Shown one piece after another: positions 36,661 through 45,322 of a DNA stretch of 64,000 nucleotides. The position numbers and the translations under genes are program-made. The stretch covers positions 145,753-209,752 of the forward strand of contig NZ_SMAF01000004.1 in the NCBI RefSeq assembly GCF_004343305.1. The letters are read 5' to 3'. Under the pieces are notes generated by a model. That model was not told the DNA's origin, ran no database searches, and saw only the letters and a list, made by a program, of their open reading frames with translations. The stretch is from Pseudofulvimonas gallinarii. Its GTDB lineage: Bacteria; Pseudomonadota; Gammaproteobacteria; Xanthomonadales; UBA2363. How positions within the stretch are numbered: position 1 is the stretch's first letter; each line of letters begins with the position of its first letter.

Positions 36661-36880
36661 CGGTGCGGATTCTAGCAGGTGCGGCCATCGGGTCGCCGGA
36701 TCCATGTATCCGGTCGGCGGAATGATGCGTCGAACTTGCCAACAAACCATGTGCTGATACCCTCGCCTGGCCACCAGGCTCCGCTCATCTGTGCGGTTCC
36801 GGCCACCTCGATCGTCCACTTGACCCGAACGACCCTGCCATCACGGGCAGGCGCATCCACCCCCGCGCAGAGGCAAGGAC
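36661..36880. other. Divergent intergenic region upstream of btuB riboswitch and the TIKI-like gene
   Basis: This region should hold the promoters of both divergent units. Apart from the TAGAAT hexamer at 36674-36669, I see no gene and no clear repeat. Confidence 0.35.
36669..36674 (-). promoter_or_regulatory. Candidate -10 of the btuB leader
   Basis: TAGAAT on the minus strand ends about 8 nt before the predicted 5' edge of the cobalamin riboswitch, the right place for transcription start. No clear -35. Confidence 0.4.
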
Positions 36881-38209
36881 ATGGGCCATCGCAGGACTTT
36901 TCCGCAATCGCATCGCAACGACCCAACTCACGCAGCCCGTCTCCGGCGTCGACGCCTCGCGGTCCTGCTGGCGGGCCCGGCCCTGGCGATCGCAGCGGTG
37001 CCCGGCACGGTTGCCGCGGCCGAAGACAGCTTCGAGAAGGCGCTTGAGTTGATCCGAATGGAAAACGCGATGTTGCCGGGCCTGGCGATGATGGAGCGGA
37101 TGAGTCGCGCCGGCGTGTTCACCCCCGCCGCGTACATGCAGTTCCTGGCCATGACGGGCGACGCCGACGCGGTGGAGGCCAGCAATGAAGCGCCTTCGCC
37201 AGGTGCGGGTCCGGACGCGCCCACGGATGTATGCAGTTACAAGGCGGAAAACGCCCTCGCCGCCATCCTCGCCGAGAGTCGCGAACGCAAGATCGTCATG
37301 ATCAACGAGGCACACCATGAGCAGCGGCATCGCGCCTTCGCCAGCTTGCTCCTGCGGGGACTGCGCGACGCCGGCTTCACCCATTTCGGTGCCGAATCCT
37401 TCGCACCGGAAATACACGAAAGCATGGCGGATGGCGCCCCGGACGGCATGACCGGCGTCTATACCGCCGATCCCTACTTTGCCGACCTGGTCCGGCAAGC
37501 CAAACAGCTGGGCTTCCAGTTCTTCGACTACGAACAGCGCCCCCACCAGCAGACCGATGCCACCGACCGGGCCAGCCGCATCGCCGTGCGGGAACAGGCG
37601 CAGGCCGCGAACATCAAGGCCGTGATGGACCGGAATCCGGAGGCCCGCTTCGTGATCTTCGCCGGCTACTCGCACATCCGCGAATGGCCCACCAGCGACG
37701 GCTCGCGATGGATGGCCTACCGGCTGCGCCACCTCACCGGCGTCGATCCACTCAGCATCGACCAGATCCCGGGCACGCCCCGGCATGGGCGGAAAACCCA
37801 GTCACCCTGGTATTCCGGGATCGAGCGCTGCCACGACATCAGGCGGCCGCTCGTTCTCGCCGACGAAGGTCGCTGGCTCGGCGGACCTGGCACCGACATC
37901 GCGGTCGTCCATCCGCGCACACCGGGCGACCACGACTGGCGACTCATGGACGGTTACCGCCAGGCGACAGGCGTCCGCTTCGAGGAATCCCCATCCCGAA
38001 GCCTGCTGCGCGCATTCGTGGCGACGGAGCCCGCCGATGCGATTCCCTTGGACCAGATCCTGCTCGAACCGGGCGCAACCACAGCGGTGCTGCACCTGCC
38101 CAGTGGTGATTTCCGGCTGGTCAGGCAGTTCGAGGATGGCCGCAACGAATCGTTGCCGGACATCCTGACGGTGACGTCGCGACCCGCGGGAGACAAGTCG
38201 CCGCGCTAG
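36881..38209 (+). CDS. Exported protein, possibly TIKI/ChaN-like superfamily
   Basis: A 442-residue protein not recognised by full-length family. A twin-arginine-like run (LRRRRLAVLLAGPALAIAAVPGTVAAAE) gives an N-terminal signal. Around residues 125-165, RKIVMINEAHHEQRHRAFAS and FTHFGAESFAPEIHESM resemble the N-terminal GE.H motif of the TIKI/ChaN/EreA-like superfamily, and ARFVIFAGYSHIREWP fits the later GxxH motif; several His and Glu could bind metal. The last 150 residues lack a known pattern. It is divergent from btuB, but that gives no proof of a B12 or haem role. ATG 36881 was used; a start nearer the signal peptide is possible. Confidence 0.6.
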   Translation: MGHRRTFPQSHRNDPTHAARLRRRRLAVLLAGPALAIAAVPGTVAAAEDSFEKALELIRMENAMLPGLAMMERMSRAGVFTPAAYMQFLAMTGDADAVEASNEAPSPGAGPDAPTDVCSYKAENALAAILAESRERKIVMINEAHHEQRHRAFASLLLRGLRDAGFTHFGAESFAPEIHESMADGAPDGMTGVYTADPYFADLVRQAKQLGFQFFDYEQRPHQQTDATDRASRIAVREQAQAANIKAVMDRNPEARFVIFAGYSHIREWPTSDGSRWMAYRLRHLTGVDPLSIDQIPGTPRHGRKTQSPWYSGIERCHDIRRPLVLADEGRWLGGPGTDIAVVHPRTPGDHDWRLMDGYRQATGVRFEESPSRSLLRAFVATEPADAIPLDQILLEPGATTAVLHLPSGDFRLVRQFEDGRNESLPDILTVTSRPAGDKSPR

Positions 38210-38291
38210 AACCGGAACAACCGATCGCGGTCCGGCAGCCGCACTCGCAACTGACCCCGGCGGCGATCGCAGCTGTTTTCGCTCCGGACCC

Positions 38292-38900
38292 TCACGGCAG
38301 CGCAGCGGCGATCCTGGCGGCGACACCGGAATACACCAGCCAGCCCACTGCGGCGATGTTCAGGATCACGGTCATCCAGAACACCGTCTGGAACTCGCGC
38401 TTGGCGGTCTTGTGGTGGAAAAGCCGTTGCGCGATCAGCGCGCCCGGCCACCCGCCCAGCAGGCTGCCCAAGTGCAGGGAACTCTCGGGCGTGCGGCGGC
38501 GGCCGGCCAGCGCTGCCCGCTTGTCGACGAAGTACAGCAGCCACACCACAAGACTCATGAAGAGGGAGGCCAGCACCAGCCAGTGCGGCAACACCGCGAA
38601 CACTCCCATGGCAGCGATGCACAGCAACGAGACAACGCCCAGGAGCAGCCGAGGGAATCGCACCCTGCGATCCGGCTTCAACGCGGCTGTGCGGATATGA
38701 CGGACAGCCTCGGCCTGCAGCCTCCCCCGTTCGTCGCGTCCGGTGACGTAGGACACCGGATCCCCCGATATCGGCCGTCGCGATCCGCGCTCGAACGCCT
38801 TGATGTGAAGGAACGCCTTCTCGCCACCGCCATTTGGCACGACGAAGCCGAACCCGCGGCCGTCGTCCCAGTCCGTGATCCTTCCTGCCATCCTGACCAC
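38292..38900 (-). CDS. Cold-shock domain / DUF1294 membrane protein
   Basis: A 202-residue fusion. Residues 1-65 form a cold-shock (OB-fold) domain with the RNA-binding GRGFGFVVPNGGGEKAFLHIKAF motif. Two transmembrane helices follow (RLLLGVVSLLCIAAMGVFAVL and LVLASLFMSLVVWLLYFVDK), then DUF1294 (KRAALAGRRRTPESSLHLGSLLGGWPGALIAQRLFHHKTAKREF) and a last helix. This CSD-DUF1294 pair is a known but uncharacterised arrangement. GTG 38900 is chosen over ATG 38891 because GAGGAG lies 8 nt upstream. Confidence 0.85.
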   Translation of the reverse strand: MVRMAGRITDWDDGRGFGFVVPNGGGEKAFLHIKAFERGSRRPISGDPVSYVTGRDERGRLQAEAVRHIRTAALKPDRRVRFPRLLLGVVSLLCIAAMGVFAVLPHWLVLASLFMSLVVWLLYFVDKRAALAGRRRTPESSLHLGSLLGGWPGALIAQRLFHHKTAKREFQTVFWMTVILNIAAVGWLVYSGVAARIAAALP

Positions 38901-39007
38901 GATGTTGACTCCTCGACCCGACCTGGACCCACGCACGCAGACTTCACTGGTACAACTATCTTCAAATTCCGCACGTATGACTATGACCGAAGGCGCCCCA
39001 ACAGGAA

Positions 39008-39027
39008 AGCCCCGCAAATGCGGGGCT
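39008..39027 (-). terminator. Rho-independent terminator after ssb
   Basis: On the minus strand AGCCCCGC and GCGGGGCT (39027-39020 with 39015-39008) form an 8-bp stem with a 4-nt loop, followed by TTTCCTGTT. It is 38 bp beyond the ssb stop. Confidence 0.75.
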
Positions 39028-39065
39028 CTCAAGTCCTTGTCCCTACAGTGTGGGAAAGGTATCCG

Positions 39066-39572
39066 TCAGAACGGGATATCGTCGTCCGCGAAGTCGTCCG
39101 CCATCGGCGCGGCCTGTTCGTGACGCGCCGGCGCGCGACCCGGCGCTTCGCCATAGCCACCACCCTGGCCGCCGCGCGCCGCACCGCGCTCGCCCCCACC
39201 ACTGCGCGGACCACCACCGCCACCGCCGCCTTCACCGCGGCCGCCGAGCATCTGCATCTCGTTGGCGACAATGTCGGTGCTGTAGCGTTCGATGCCCTGC
39301 TTGTCGGTGTACTTGTCGGTGCGCAGCGAGCCTTCGACATAGACCTGCGAACCCTTGCGCAGGTATTCGCCGGCGATCTCGGCCAGTCGGCCGAAGAACT
39401 TGACCCGGTGCCATTCGGTGCGTTCCTGCTTCTGGCCGCTCTGCTTGTCGGTCCAGGATTCCGAGGTGGCCACGCTGATGGTGGTCACCGCGGCCCCGGA
39501 CGGCGTGTAGCGGGTTTCCGGGTCGTTGCCCAGATTGCCGACCAGAATGACCTTGTTGATGCCTCGTGCCAT
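39066..39572 (-). CDS. ssb: Single-stranded DNA-binding protein
   Basis: A 168-residue SSB. The OB fold is [40 protein letters not shown]... to about residue 110, then a glycine-rich disordered linker and the acidic tip [10 protein letters not shown] that recruits partner proteins. Length and layout are typical of gammaproteobacterial SSB. The upstream neighbour is an MFS transporter gene, not uvrA as in E. coli. I saw no LexA-type box. Confidence 0.96.
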   Translation of the reverse strand: MARGINKVILVGNLGNDPETRYTPSGAAVTTISVATSESWTDKQSGQKQERTEWHRVKFFGRLAEIAGEYLRKGSQVYVEGSLRTDKYTDKQGIERYSTDIVANEMQMLGGRGEGGGGGGGPRSGGGERGAARGGQGGGYGEAPGRAPARHEQAAPMADDFADDDIPF

Positions 39573-39720
39573 GCGTGCAAGCCTCGAAAAGTGATTCCAA
39601 AACGGCGGCCAGAATAGCATGCGCACCCGGCGCACCGGCTCGGGGTTCCGCCCGGCGGATACCGGTGGAATGCGCCCGGAAAGCTGGGAAATTTCCTGCC
39701 AGCAGCCGCCGAAGGCGACC

Positions 39721-40905
39721 TCAGCGCTTGGACAGGCGGCCCAGCCCGCGCTGCAACAGCAGGAGAATGCCGCACCAGAGCGCTGCCAGCGCCGCCGCGC
39801 CCAGCAGCACGCCCGGCTCGCCCAGGCGGCCCAGCAGCACGCCGCCGACCAGTCCGCCAACGAAGGCGCCCAGGAACTGCAGGCTGGCATAGGCGCCCAG
39901 CGCCGCGCCGCGGCGGGACACAGGCGCCAGTCGCGACACCATGGTCGGCATCAGCGCCTCCAGCGCCGTGAATCCGGAGAAGAACGCGAAGCCGCCGAAG
40001 CCCAGCAGCATGACGCCCTGGCCCTTCGTGAGCACGGCCAGTCCGGTGGCGCACAGCGCCAGCGCCGCGATCTGGCGCCAGCCCAGCCCGGTCAGGGTGC
40101 TGGCGCGGCCGCCGACAAACACGCCCAGGCTCAGGGCCGCGGCGATCATCACCGGCAGGTAGAAATGCCAGTGTTGCGCCAGCGACAGGCCCAGCCGGTC
40201 GCCGAGCAGCGTCGGCAGGGCGACGAAGGCGGCAGTGAGCAGCGCGTGCAGGACGAAAACGCTGAGATCGAGCAGCAGCAGTCGGCGATCGCCGAGCACA
40301 CCAAGCAGCGAACCCGCGCCCACCGCCGCCGGTGCGGCCACGCGCTGCGGCGCCGGCACCGCCAGCCAGAGCACCACCAGCGACGCCAGCGCCAGCACTG
40401 CGGTCGCCCCGAACAGGAATGGCAGCCCGCCGATGGCGAACAGCGGTGCGGCCAGCAGCAGCGCCATCACGAACGAGGCGCCGATGCTCATGCCAAGGAT
40501 GGCCATCACCTTGCCACGCACCGGGTCGCGCGTCAGGTCGGCGGCCAGTGCCAGCGCCGCGCCGGAGACGGCGCCCATGCCCTGCAGCGCGCGGCCGGCG
40601 ACCACCGCTTTCAGCGTGCTCGCGAAGGCCGCGACCGCGCCGCCCAGCGCAAACAGCAGCAGCCCGATGCTGATCGTCTCGCGGCGACCGATGCGGTCCG
40701 ACAGCAGGCCGTAAGGCAGCTGCAGAAGCGCCTGGCCCAGGCCGTACACGCCCAGCGCCAGCCCGATCAGCCAAGGCACCGCGTCCGGATACGCCCGTGC
40801 CTGCGCAGCGAAAACCGGCAGGACCAGGAACAGGCCGAACATGCGCAGGCCGACCACCAGGGCCAACGCCACCGCAGCCCGGCGTTCAAGCGGAGTGAGC
40901 TTCAC
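39721..40905 (-). CDS. Major facilitator superfamily transporter
   Basis: A 394-residue 12-helix membrane protein. The MFS A-motif is [13 protein letters not shown] between helices 2 and 3. N-terminal [19 protein letters not shown] resembles the YajR-like drug/proton antiporter group, but the substrate is unknown and no YAM domain is fused. GTG 40905 gives the usual start just before helix 1; longer versions run into the region upstream of ispB. It lies 148 bp upstream of ssb on the same strand. Confidence 0.87.
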   Translation of the reverse strand: MKLTPLERRAAVALALVVGLRMFGLFLVLPVFAAQARAYPDAVPWLIGLALGVYGLGQALLQLPYGLLSDRIGRRETISIGLLLFALGGAVAAFASTLKAVVAGRALQGMGAVSGAALALAADLTRDPVRGKVMAILGMSIGASFVMALLLAAPLFAIGGLPFLFGATAVLALASLVVLWLAVPAPQRVAAPAAVGAGSLLGVLGDRRLLLLDLSVFVLHALLTAAFVALPTLLGDRLGLSLAQHWHFYLPVMIAAALSLGVFVGGRASTLTGLGWRQIAALALCATGLAVLTKGQGVMLLGFGGFAFFSGFTALEALMPTMVSRLAPVSRRGAALGAYASLQFLGAFVGGLVGGVLLGRLGEPGVLLGAAALAALWCGILLLLQRGLGRLSKR

Positions 40906-41077
40906 AGGCGACAACAGACGAGACGGGGGACATAGTCTGCCGAACGCGCCTTCGATACACCACCGCGATGGTGCGGCTTGACCGGCTGGCAGCTGACTGC
41001 GGCCACCCGGCAGGACGATCCGCCGCCATCCGTCCGCCGGCGTCGGTGGGCCGCGGCGCCGGCCCGTGGGCGCACCG

Positions 41078-41083
41078 TATAAT
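41078..41083 (+). promoter_or_regulatory. Candidate -10 of ispB-rnfCDG
   Basis: A perfect TATAAT lies 34 nt before the ispB ATG in strongly GC-rich surroundings. No matching -35 was seen at 16-18 nt. Confidence 0.4.
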
Positions 41084-41117
41084 CGCCACTTCACCGGCCC
41101 ATCGCCGGCCAGGATCG

Positions 41118-42131
41118 ATGACATTGACCGTCCAGCTTGCCCCAGCGCCCAGCACTGCTTCCTTCCGTGACTTCGCCGATGTCCAGGCGCTGGCCGCCGA
41201 GGACAGCCGCCGCGTCGATGCGCTCATCCGCGCGCGGCTGCAGTCGCAAGTGCTGCTGGTCAACCAGGTGGCGGAGCACATCATCGCCGGCGGCAAGCGC
41301 CTGCGTCCGATGGTCGTGCTGCTGGCGGCGCGCGCGGCCGGCTACCGTGGCGACGACCACATCGCCGCCGCGGCGATCATCGAGTTCATCCATACCGCGA
41401 CGCTGCTGCACGACGATGTCGTCGACGAATCCAGCCTGCGTCGGGGCCGGCGCACGGCGAATGACGTGTTCGGCAATGCCGCCAGCGTGCTGGTCGGCGA
41501 CTTCCTCTATTCGCGGTCGTTCCAGCTGATGGTGGACCTGGACCGCATGGCGGTGATGCGCCTGCTCGCCGACACCACCAACGCGATCGCCGAGGGCGAG
41601 GTGTTGCAGCTGATGCACCTCAACAATCCCGACACGAGCGAAGACGACTACTTCCGGGTGATCGAGCGCAAGACGGCGATCCTGTTCGCCGCCGCGACCG
41701 AACTGGGCGCGCTGCTGGCCGCTCGTCCGCATGAGGAACAGGCGGCCCTGCGCGAGTACGGCCACAGCCTGGGCATGGCCTTCCAGATCGCCGACGACAT
41801 CCTCGACTACGAGGCCGACGAAGCCGACCTCGGCAAGAACCTCGGCGACGACCTCGCCGAAGGCAAGCCGACGCTGCCGCTGATCCATGCGCTCGGCAAG
41901 GCGTCCGAAGCACAGCGCAAGAGCCTGCGTGATGCGATCGAAAGCGGCGGCCGCGAACACCTGCCGCTGGTGCTGGCGGCCATCCGCGAGCACAGCGGCA
42001 TCGGCTACGCGCGCGCTCGCGCCGAGGCCTTCGCGGCCCGCGCCATCGCTGCCCTGGGGGCGCTGCCGCCGTCCAGCCATCGCGACGCCCTCGCCTTCCT
42101 CGCCGGCTTCGCCGTCGCGCGTCGGACCTGA
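41118..42131 (+). CDS. ispB: Polyprenyl (octaprenyl) diphosphate synthase
   Basis: A 337-residue trans-isoprenyl diphosphate synthase for the quinone side chain. The two aspartate-rich motifs are LLHDDVVDES (first) and AFQIADDILDYEADE (second); GGKRLRPMVVLLAA supplies the allylic-substrate Lys/Arg. Chain length (probably C40) cannot be set from sequence. ATG 41118 follows an AGGATCG segment. Ten bp separate it from rnfC, so it may be the first gene of the ispB-rnfCDG unit, which would tie quinone supply to an electron-transfer complex. Confidence 0.93.
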   Translation: MTLTVQLAPAPSTASFRDFADVQALAAEDSRRVDALIRARLQSQVLLVNQVAEHIIAGGKRLRPMVVLLAARAAGYRGDDHIAAAAIIEFIHTATLLHDDVVDESSLRRGRRTANDVFGNAASVLVGDFLYSRSFQLMVDLDRMAVMRLLADTTNAIAEGEVLQLMHLNNPDTSEDDYFRVIERKTAILFAAATELGALLAARPHEEQAALREYGHSLGMAFQIADDILDYEADEADLGKNLGDDLAEGKPTLPLIHALGKASEAQRKSLRDAIESGGREHLPLVLAAIREHSGIGYARARAEAFAARAIAALGALPPSSHRDALAFLAGFAVARRT

Positions 42132-42141
42132 GTCGCCCGCC

Positions 42142-43701
42142 GTGGCCGGCGCGCGCTTTTCCGGCGGAGCAGCGATCGAGCCGTCGCCGCTGGCGGTCGA
42201 GGATCGCCCGCTGGCGCGCCTTCCCGCACCATCGCGCGTCTACGTGCCGATGCTCCAGCACCAGGGAACGCCGGCGCGGCCCTGCGTCGGCGTCGGCCAG
42301 CGCGTGGCCCGCGGGGAACGCATCGGCGTCGCACTCGACGAATACTCGGCGGACGTGCATGCCTCGTGCAGCGGTGTCGTCCGCGTGATCGCCGCACGCG
42401 AGTGCGGCCACCCTTCCGGCCGCGCCGTCACCTGCATCGGGATCGACTGCGACGGCGGCGATGACTTCGTCACCCTTCCCCCGTTGCCCGGATGGCGGCA
42501 ACTGGACCGCTTCGAGCTTGCGGCCCGACTGCAGGCTGCCGGCATCGTCGGACTCGGCGGCGCCGCCTTCCCGGCCGCCGCGAAGCTGGCCACCGCCAGC
42601 CTCGACACCCATACCCTGATCGTCAACGGCGCCGAGTCTGATCCCTGCGCCGGCAGTGACGCCGCCGTGATGCGCCTTCGTGGCGATGACGTGGTGGCGG
42701 GGGCCGTCATGCTGGGCCACGTGCTGTCCGCCCGCCGCGTGGTCATTGCCGTCAATGCCGCACTGATGCCGGCGCTGTCCGCGCTGCACCGGGCGCGCGC
42801 GGCCAATGGCGACGCCACCGATATCGAAGTCGTGGAACTGCCGGCGCATTATCCACAGGGCAGCGAACGTCAACTGGTGTACACGGTGGCGAGCGAGTCG
42901 CTCGGCGCCGACGAGCTGCCACGCGATCGCGGTGTACTGGTGTTCAATGTCGCCACCGCTGCTGCCGCGTGGCGCGCGGTCGCGCACGGCGAAGCGCTGG
43001 TGTCGCGTGTGGTGACGGTCGCCGGCCGTGGCGTTCGCGAACCCTGCACGCTCGAAGTGCCGCTGGGCACGCCAATCGCCGACCTGGTTGCCGCCGCCGG
43101 CGGCTATGCGGAGGATGCACGCCGTCTCGTCGCCGGTGGTGCGATGGCCGGCCCATCGCTGCCCCATGACGATATTCCCGTCGCCAAGGGCACCTACAAC
43201 GTGCTGGTGCTGTCATCGGCGGAACTGCAGCTGGATGCGGTGGACATGCCGTGTATCCGCTGCGGAGAGTGCGCGCGCGTCTGTCCGTCGCGACTGCTGC
43301 CACAGTCGATCGTCGCGGACATCCGCGGAGGCGATACGGCGACGGCGATCGAACGCGGCCTCGACGACTGCATCGAATGCGGGCTGTGCGACACCGTCTG
43401 TCCCAGCCACATTCCGCTGCTGCACTGGCTTCGACACGGGATAGGCGAAGCCACGATCGCCGCCAGCGAACGTGCGCTCGCCGACCGTTCGCGGATGGCG
43501 CACCACGCGCGCAATGCCCGGCTGGCGATGCTGGCTGAAGAGCGTTCGCGTCGCCTTGCGGAGCGCGAACGTGCCGCGCTGGCGAATCGTGGCCCTGCCG
43601 CGCCCAGCGCAGCGGCCATGCCGGACGTGCTGGCAGCGGCGCTGGCGAAGGCCCGCGCTGGCTTGCGCAGCGACAACGACAACGGGCCGTCCGGCTCATG
43701 A
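42142..43701 (+). CDS. rnfC: Electron transport complex subunit RnfC
   Basis: A 519-residue RnfC. N-terminal barrel-sandwich domain (SRVYVPMLQHQGTPARPCVGVGQRV), NADH/FMN-binding Rossmann region (GIVGLGGAAFPAAAKLA, NGAESDPCAGSD), a SLBB segment, then two [4Fe-4S] motifs: CIRCGECARVCP from C371 and CIECGLCDTVCP from C410. The C-terminal Ala/Arg-rich tail is short. RnfC is the NADH-facing part of the Rnf ion-pumping NADH:ferredoxin oxidoreductase. GTG 42142 is the most likely start, 10 bp after ispB; the larger upstream frame overlaps ispB. It overlaps rnfD by four bases. Confidence 0.92.
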   Translation: MAGARFSGGAAIEPSPLAVEDRPLARLPAPSRVYVPMLQHQGTPARPCVGVGQRVARGERIGVALDEYSADVHASCSGVVRVIAARECGHPSGRAVTCIGIDCDGGDDFVTLPPLPGWRQLDRFELAARLQAAGIVGLGGAAFPAAAKLATASLDTHTLIVNGAESDPCAGSDAAVMRLRGDDVVAGAVMLGHVLSARRVVIAVNAALMPALSALHRARAANGDATDIEVVELPAHYPQGSERQLVYTVASESLGADELPRDRGVLVFNVATAAAAWRAVAHGEALVSRVVTVAGRGVREPCTLEVPLGTPIADLVAAAGGYAEDARRLVAGGAMAGPSLPHDDIPVAKGTYNVLVLSSAELQLDAVDMPCIRCGECARVCPSRLLPQSIVADIRGGDTATAIERGLDDCIECGLCDTVCPSHIPLLHWLRHGIGEATIAASERALADRSRMAHHARNARLAMLAEERSRRLAERERAALANRGPAAPSAAAMPDVLAAALAKARAGLRSDNDNGPSGS

Positions 43702-44717
43702 GAACCTTTGAAACCGCCCAGGCGCCCCATCGGCCGCCAGCACGCAGCCTGCGCAGCGTCATGCTGCTGGTCTGCGCCGCACTGCTGCCCGGCACGCTGG
43801 TGCAGGCGGTCATGCTGGGCAGTGGCGTCATCGTCCAGGTCCTCCTCTGCACCACGTTCGCCCTGCTGGTCGAGGCGGTGATGCTGCGCCTGCGCGGGCA
43901 GCCACTGTCGCGCTTCCTGTTCGACGGCAGCGCGCTGGTCACTGCCTGGCTGTTCGCGCTGTGCATCCCGCCGCTGGCGCCATGGTGGATCGCGGCGACC
44001 GGCATGCTGGCCGCCATCGGGATGGCGAAGCAGGCCTTCGGCGGACTCGGGCGCAACCCGTTCAATCCGGCGATGGTCGGATACGTGCTGGTGCTGCTGT
44101 GCTGGCCGTTGGAAGTATCGCGCTGGGGCGCAACCCCTGGCGATTGGGTCCCCGGCGTGGTGGACAGCGTGCGCGCAGTCATCACCGGCGCCTTCCCGGG
44201 TGGCTGGGATGCGGTCACCGGCGCCACGCCGCTGACCGTCGAACACGAACTGATGGCCCGCGGGATGACTTTGCCGGAAATCCAGGCCGATGCGCGCATC
44301 ACCGGTTCACCGCATCCGGCCTCCTGGAGCGCCTTGGCCTTCGCGCTGGGTGGACTGGCGCTGTGTGCGCTACGCGTGGTCGACTGGCGCACGCCGCTGT
44401 CGGTCATCGGCGGCATCGTGCTGCTGGCGACACCGCCGTGGATCCTCGATGGCGACCTCAATGCCTCGCCGCTGCATCACCTGCTGTCGGGCGGCCTGGT
44501 GCTGGCGGCGTTCTTCATCGCCAGCGACCCGGTCAGCGGCGCCGGCACGGCCCGCGGACGCTGGCTGTTCGGCTTCGGTTTCGCGGCCCTGGTGCTGGTC
44601 TTCCGTGCCTGGGGCCCGCATCCGGACGGCATCGCTTTCGCCATCCTGCTGATGAACGGACTGGCGCCGTTGATCGACCGCTACACCGCACCGCGGCGTT
44701 TCGGGCAAGGACGATGA
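43698..44717 (+). CDS. rnfD: Electron transport complex subunit RnfD
   Basis: A 339-residue polytopic membrane subunit. It carries GGLGRNPFNPAMVGYVLV typical of RnfD/NqrB and the flavinylation motif VTGATPLT, whose Thr binds FMN covalently. About nine or ten helices are visible. ATG 43698 overlaps the rnfC stop and the stop overlaps rnfG (ATGA both times), so rnfC-D-G are translationally coupled. Confidence 0.92.
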   Translation: MRTFETAQAPHRPPARSLRSVMLLVCAALLPGTLVQAVMLGSGVIVQVLLCTTFALLVEAVMLRLRGQPLSRFLFDGSALVTAWLFALCIPPLAPWWIAATGMLAAIGMAKQAFGGLGRNPFNPAMVGYVLVLLCWPLEVSRWGATPGDWVPGVVDSVRAVITGAFPGGWDAVTGATPLTVEHELMARGMTLPEIQADARITGSPHPASWSALAFALGGLALCALRVVDWRTPLSVIGGIVLLATPPWILDGDLNASPLHHLLSGGLVLAAFFIASDPVSGAGTARGRWLFGFGFAALVLVFRAWGPHPDGIAFAILLMNGLAPLIDRYTAPRRFGQGR

Positions 44718-45322
44718 CGCCCATGCCGGGACTTCCGCGCCAGATCCTCTGCTCGGTGCTGTTCGTGGTCGGCGTGCTCGCCGCCCTGACGCTGGCGCAG
44801 CGCCTGCTTTCCCCGCGCCTGCAGGTGCAGGCGACCGAGCAGGCGCTGGCTCCGCTGCGCGAGCTGCTCGGTGGGCTGGCGTTCGACAACGATCCGCGGG
44901 CCGAAGCGACGACGGTCACCGACTCGCGGCTGGGCCCGGGTCCGCAGCAGGTCTATCCGGTCACCCTGTCGGGCACGCGCCGCGCCACGGTGGTCACCGC
45001 GACCTCGAACGAAGGCTATGGCGGGGCGCTGGATCTGTTGATTGCGATTACGGTTGAAGGCCGCGTTATCGGCGTCCGCGTTGTCCGCCACAGCGAAACT
45101 GCCGGCGTCGGCGATGCCTACGCGCGTGCCGACACCGACTGGCTTTCCGGGTTCTCCGGACGATCACTTGCTGACCCGCCCCCCCCGCGCTGGCGCGTGC
45201 GCAGTGACGGGGGCGACTTCGACCATGTCACCGGCGCGACGATCACGCCGCGCGCCATCGTCGGCGCCGTGCGGCGTGCCCTCGAGTGGCACGCCGATCC
45301 GGCATCAGGCAGCCGGCACTGA
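44714..45322 (+). CDS. rnfG: Electron transport complex subunit RnfG
   Basis: A 202-residue subunit with one N-terminal membrane helix (ILCSVLFVVGVLAALTLAQRLL) and a periplasmic FMN-binding domain. The flavinylation motif is DHVTGATITPRAI near the C-terminus; VVRHSETAGVGDAYARAD is also typical. It is the last Rnf gene here: no rnfE, rnfA or rnfB follows. Its last 18 bp overlap the 3' end of the convergent argD gene. Confidence 0.9.
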   Translation: MTPMPGLPRQILCSVLFVVGVLAALTLAQRLLSPRLQVQATEQALAPLRELLGGLAFDNDPRAEATTVTDSRLGPGPQQVYPVTLSGTRRATVVTATSNEGYGGALDLLIAITVEGRVIGVRVVRHSETAGVGDAYARADTDWLSGFSGRSLADPPPPRWRVRSDGGDFDHVTGATITPRAIVGAVRRALEWHADPASGSRH

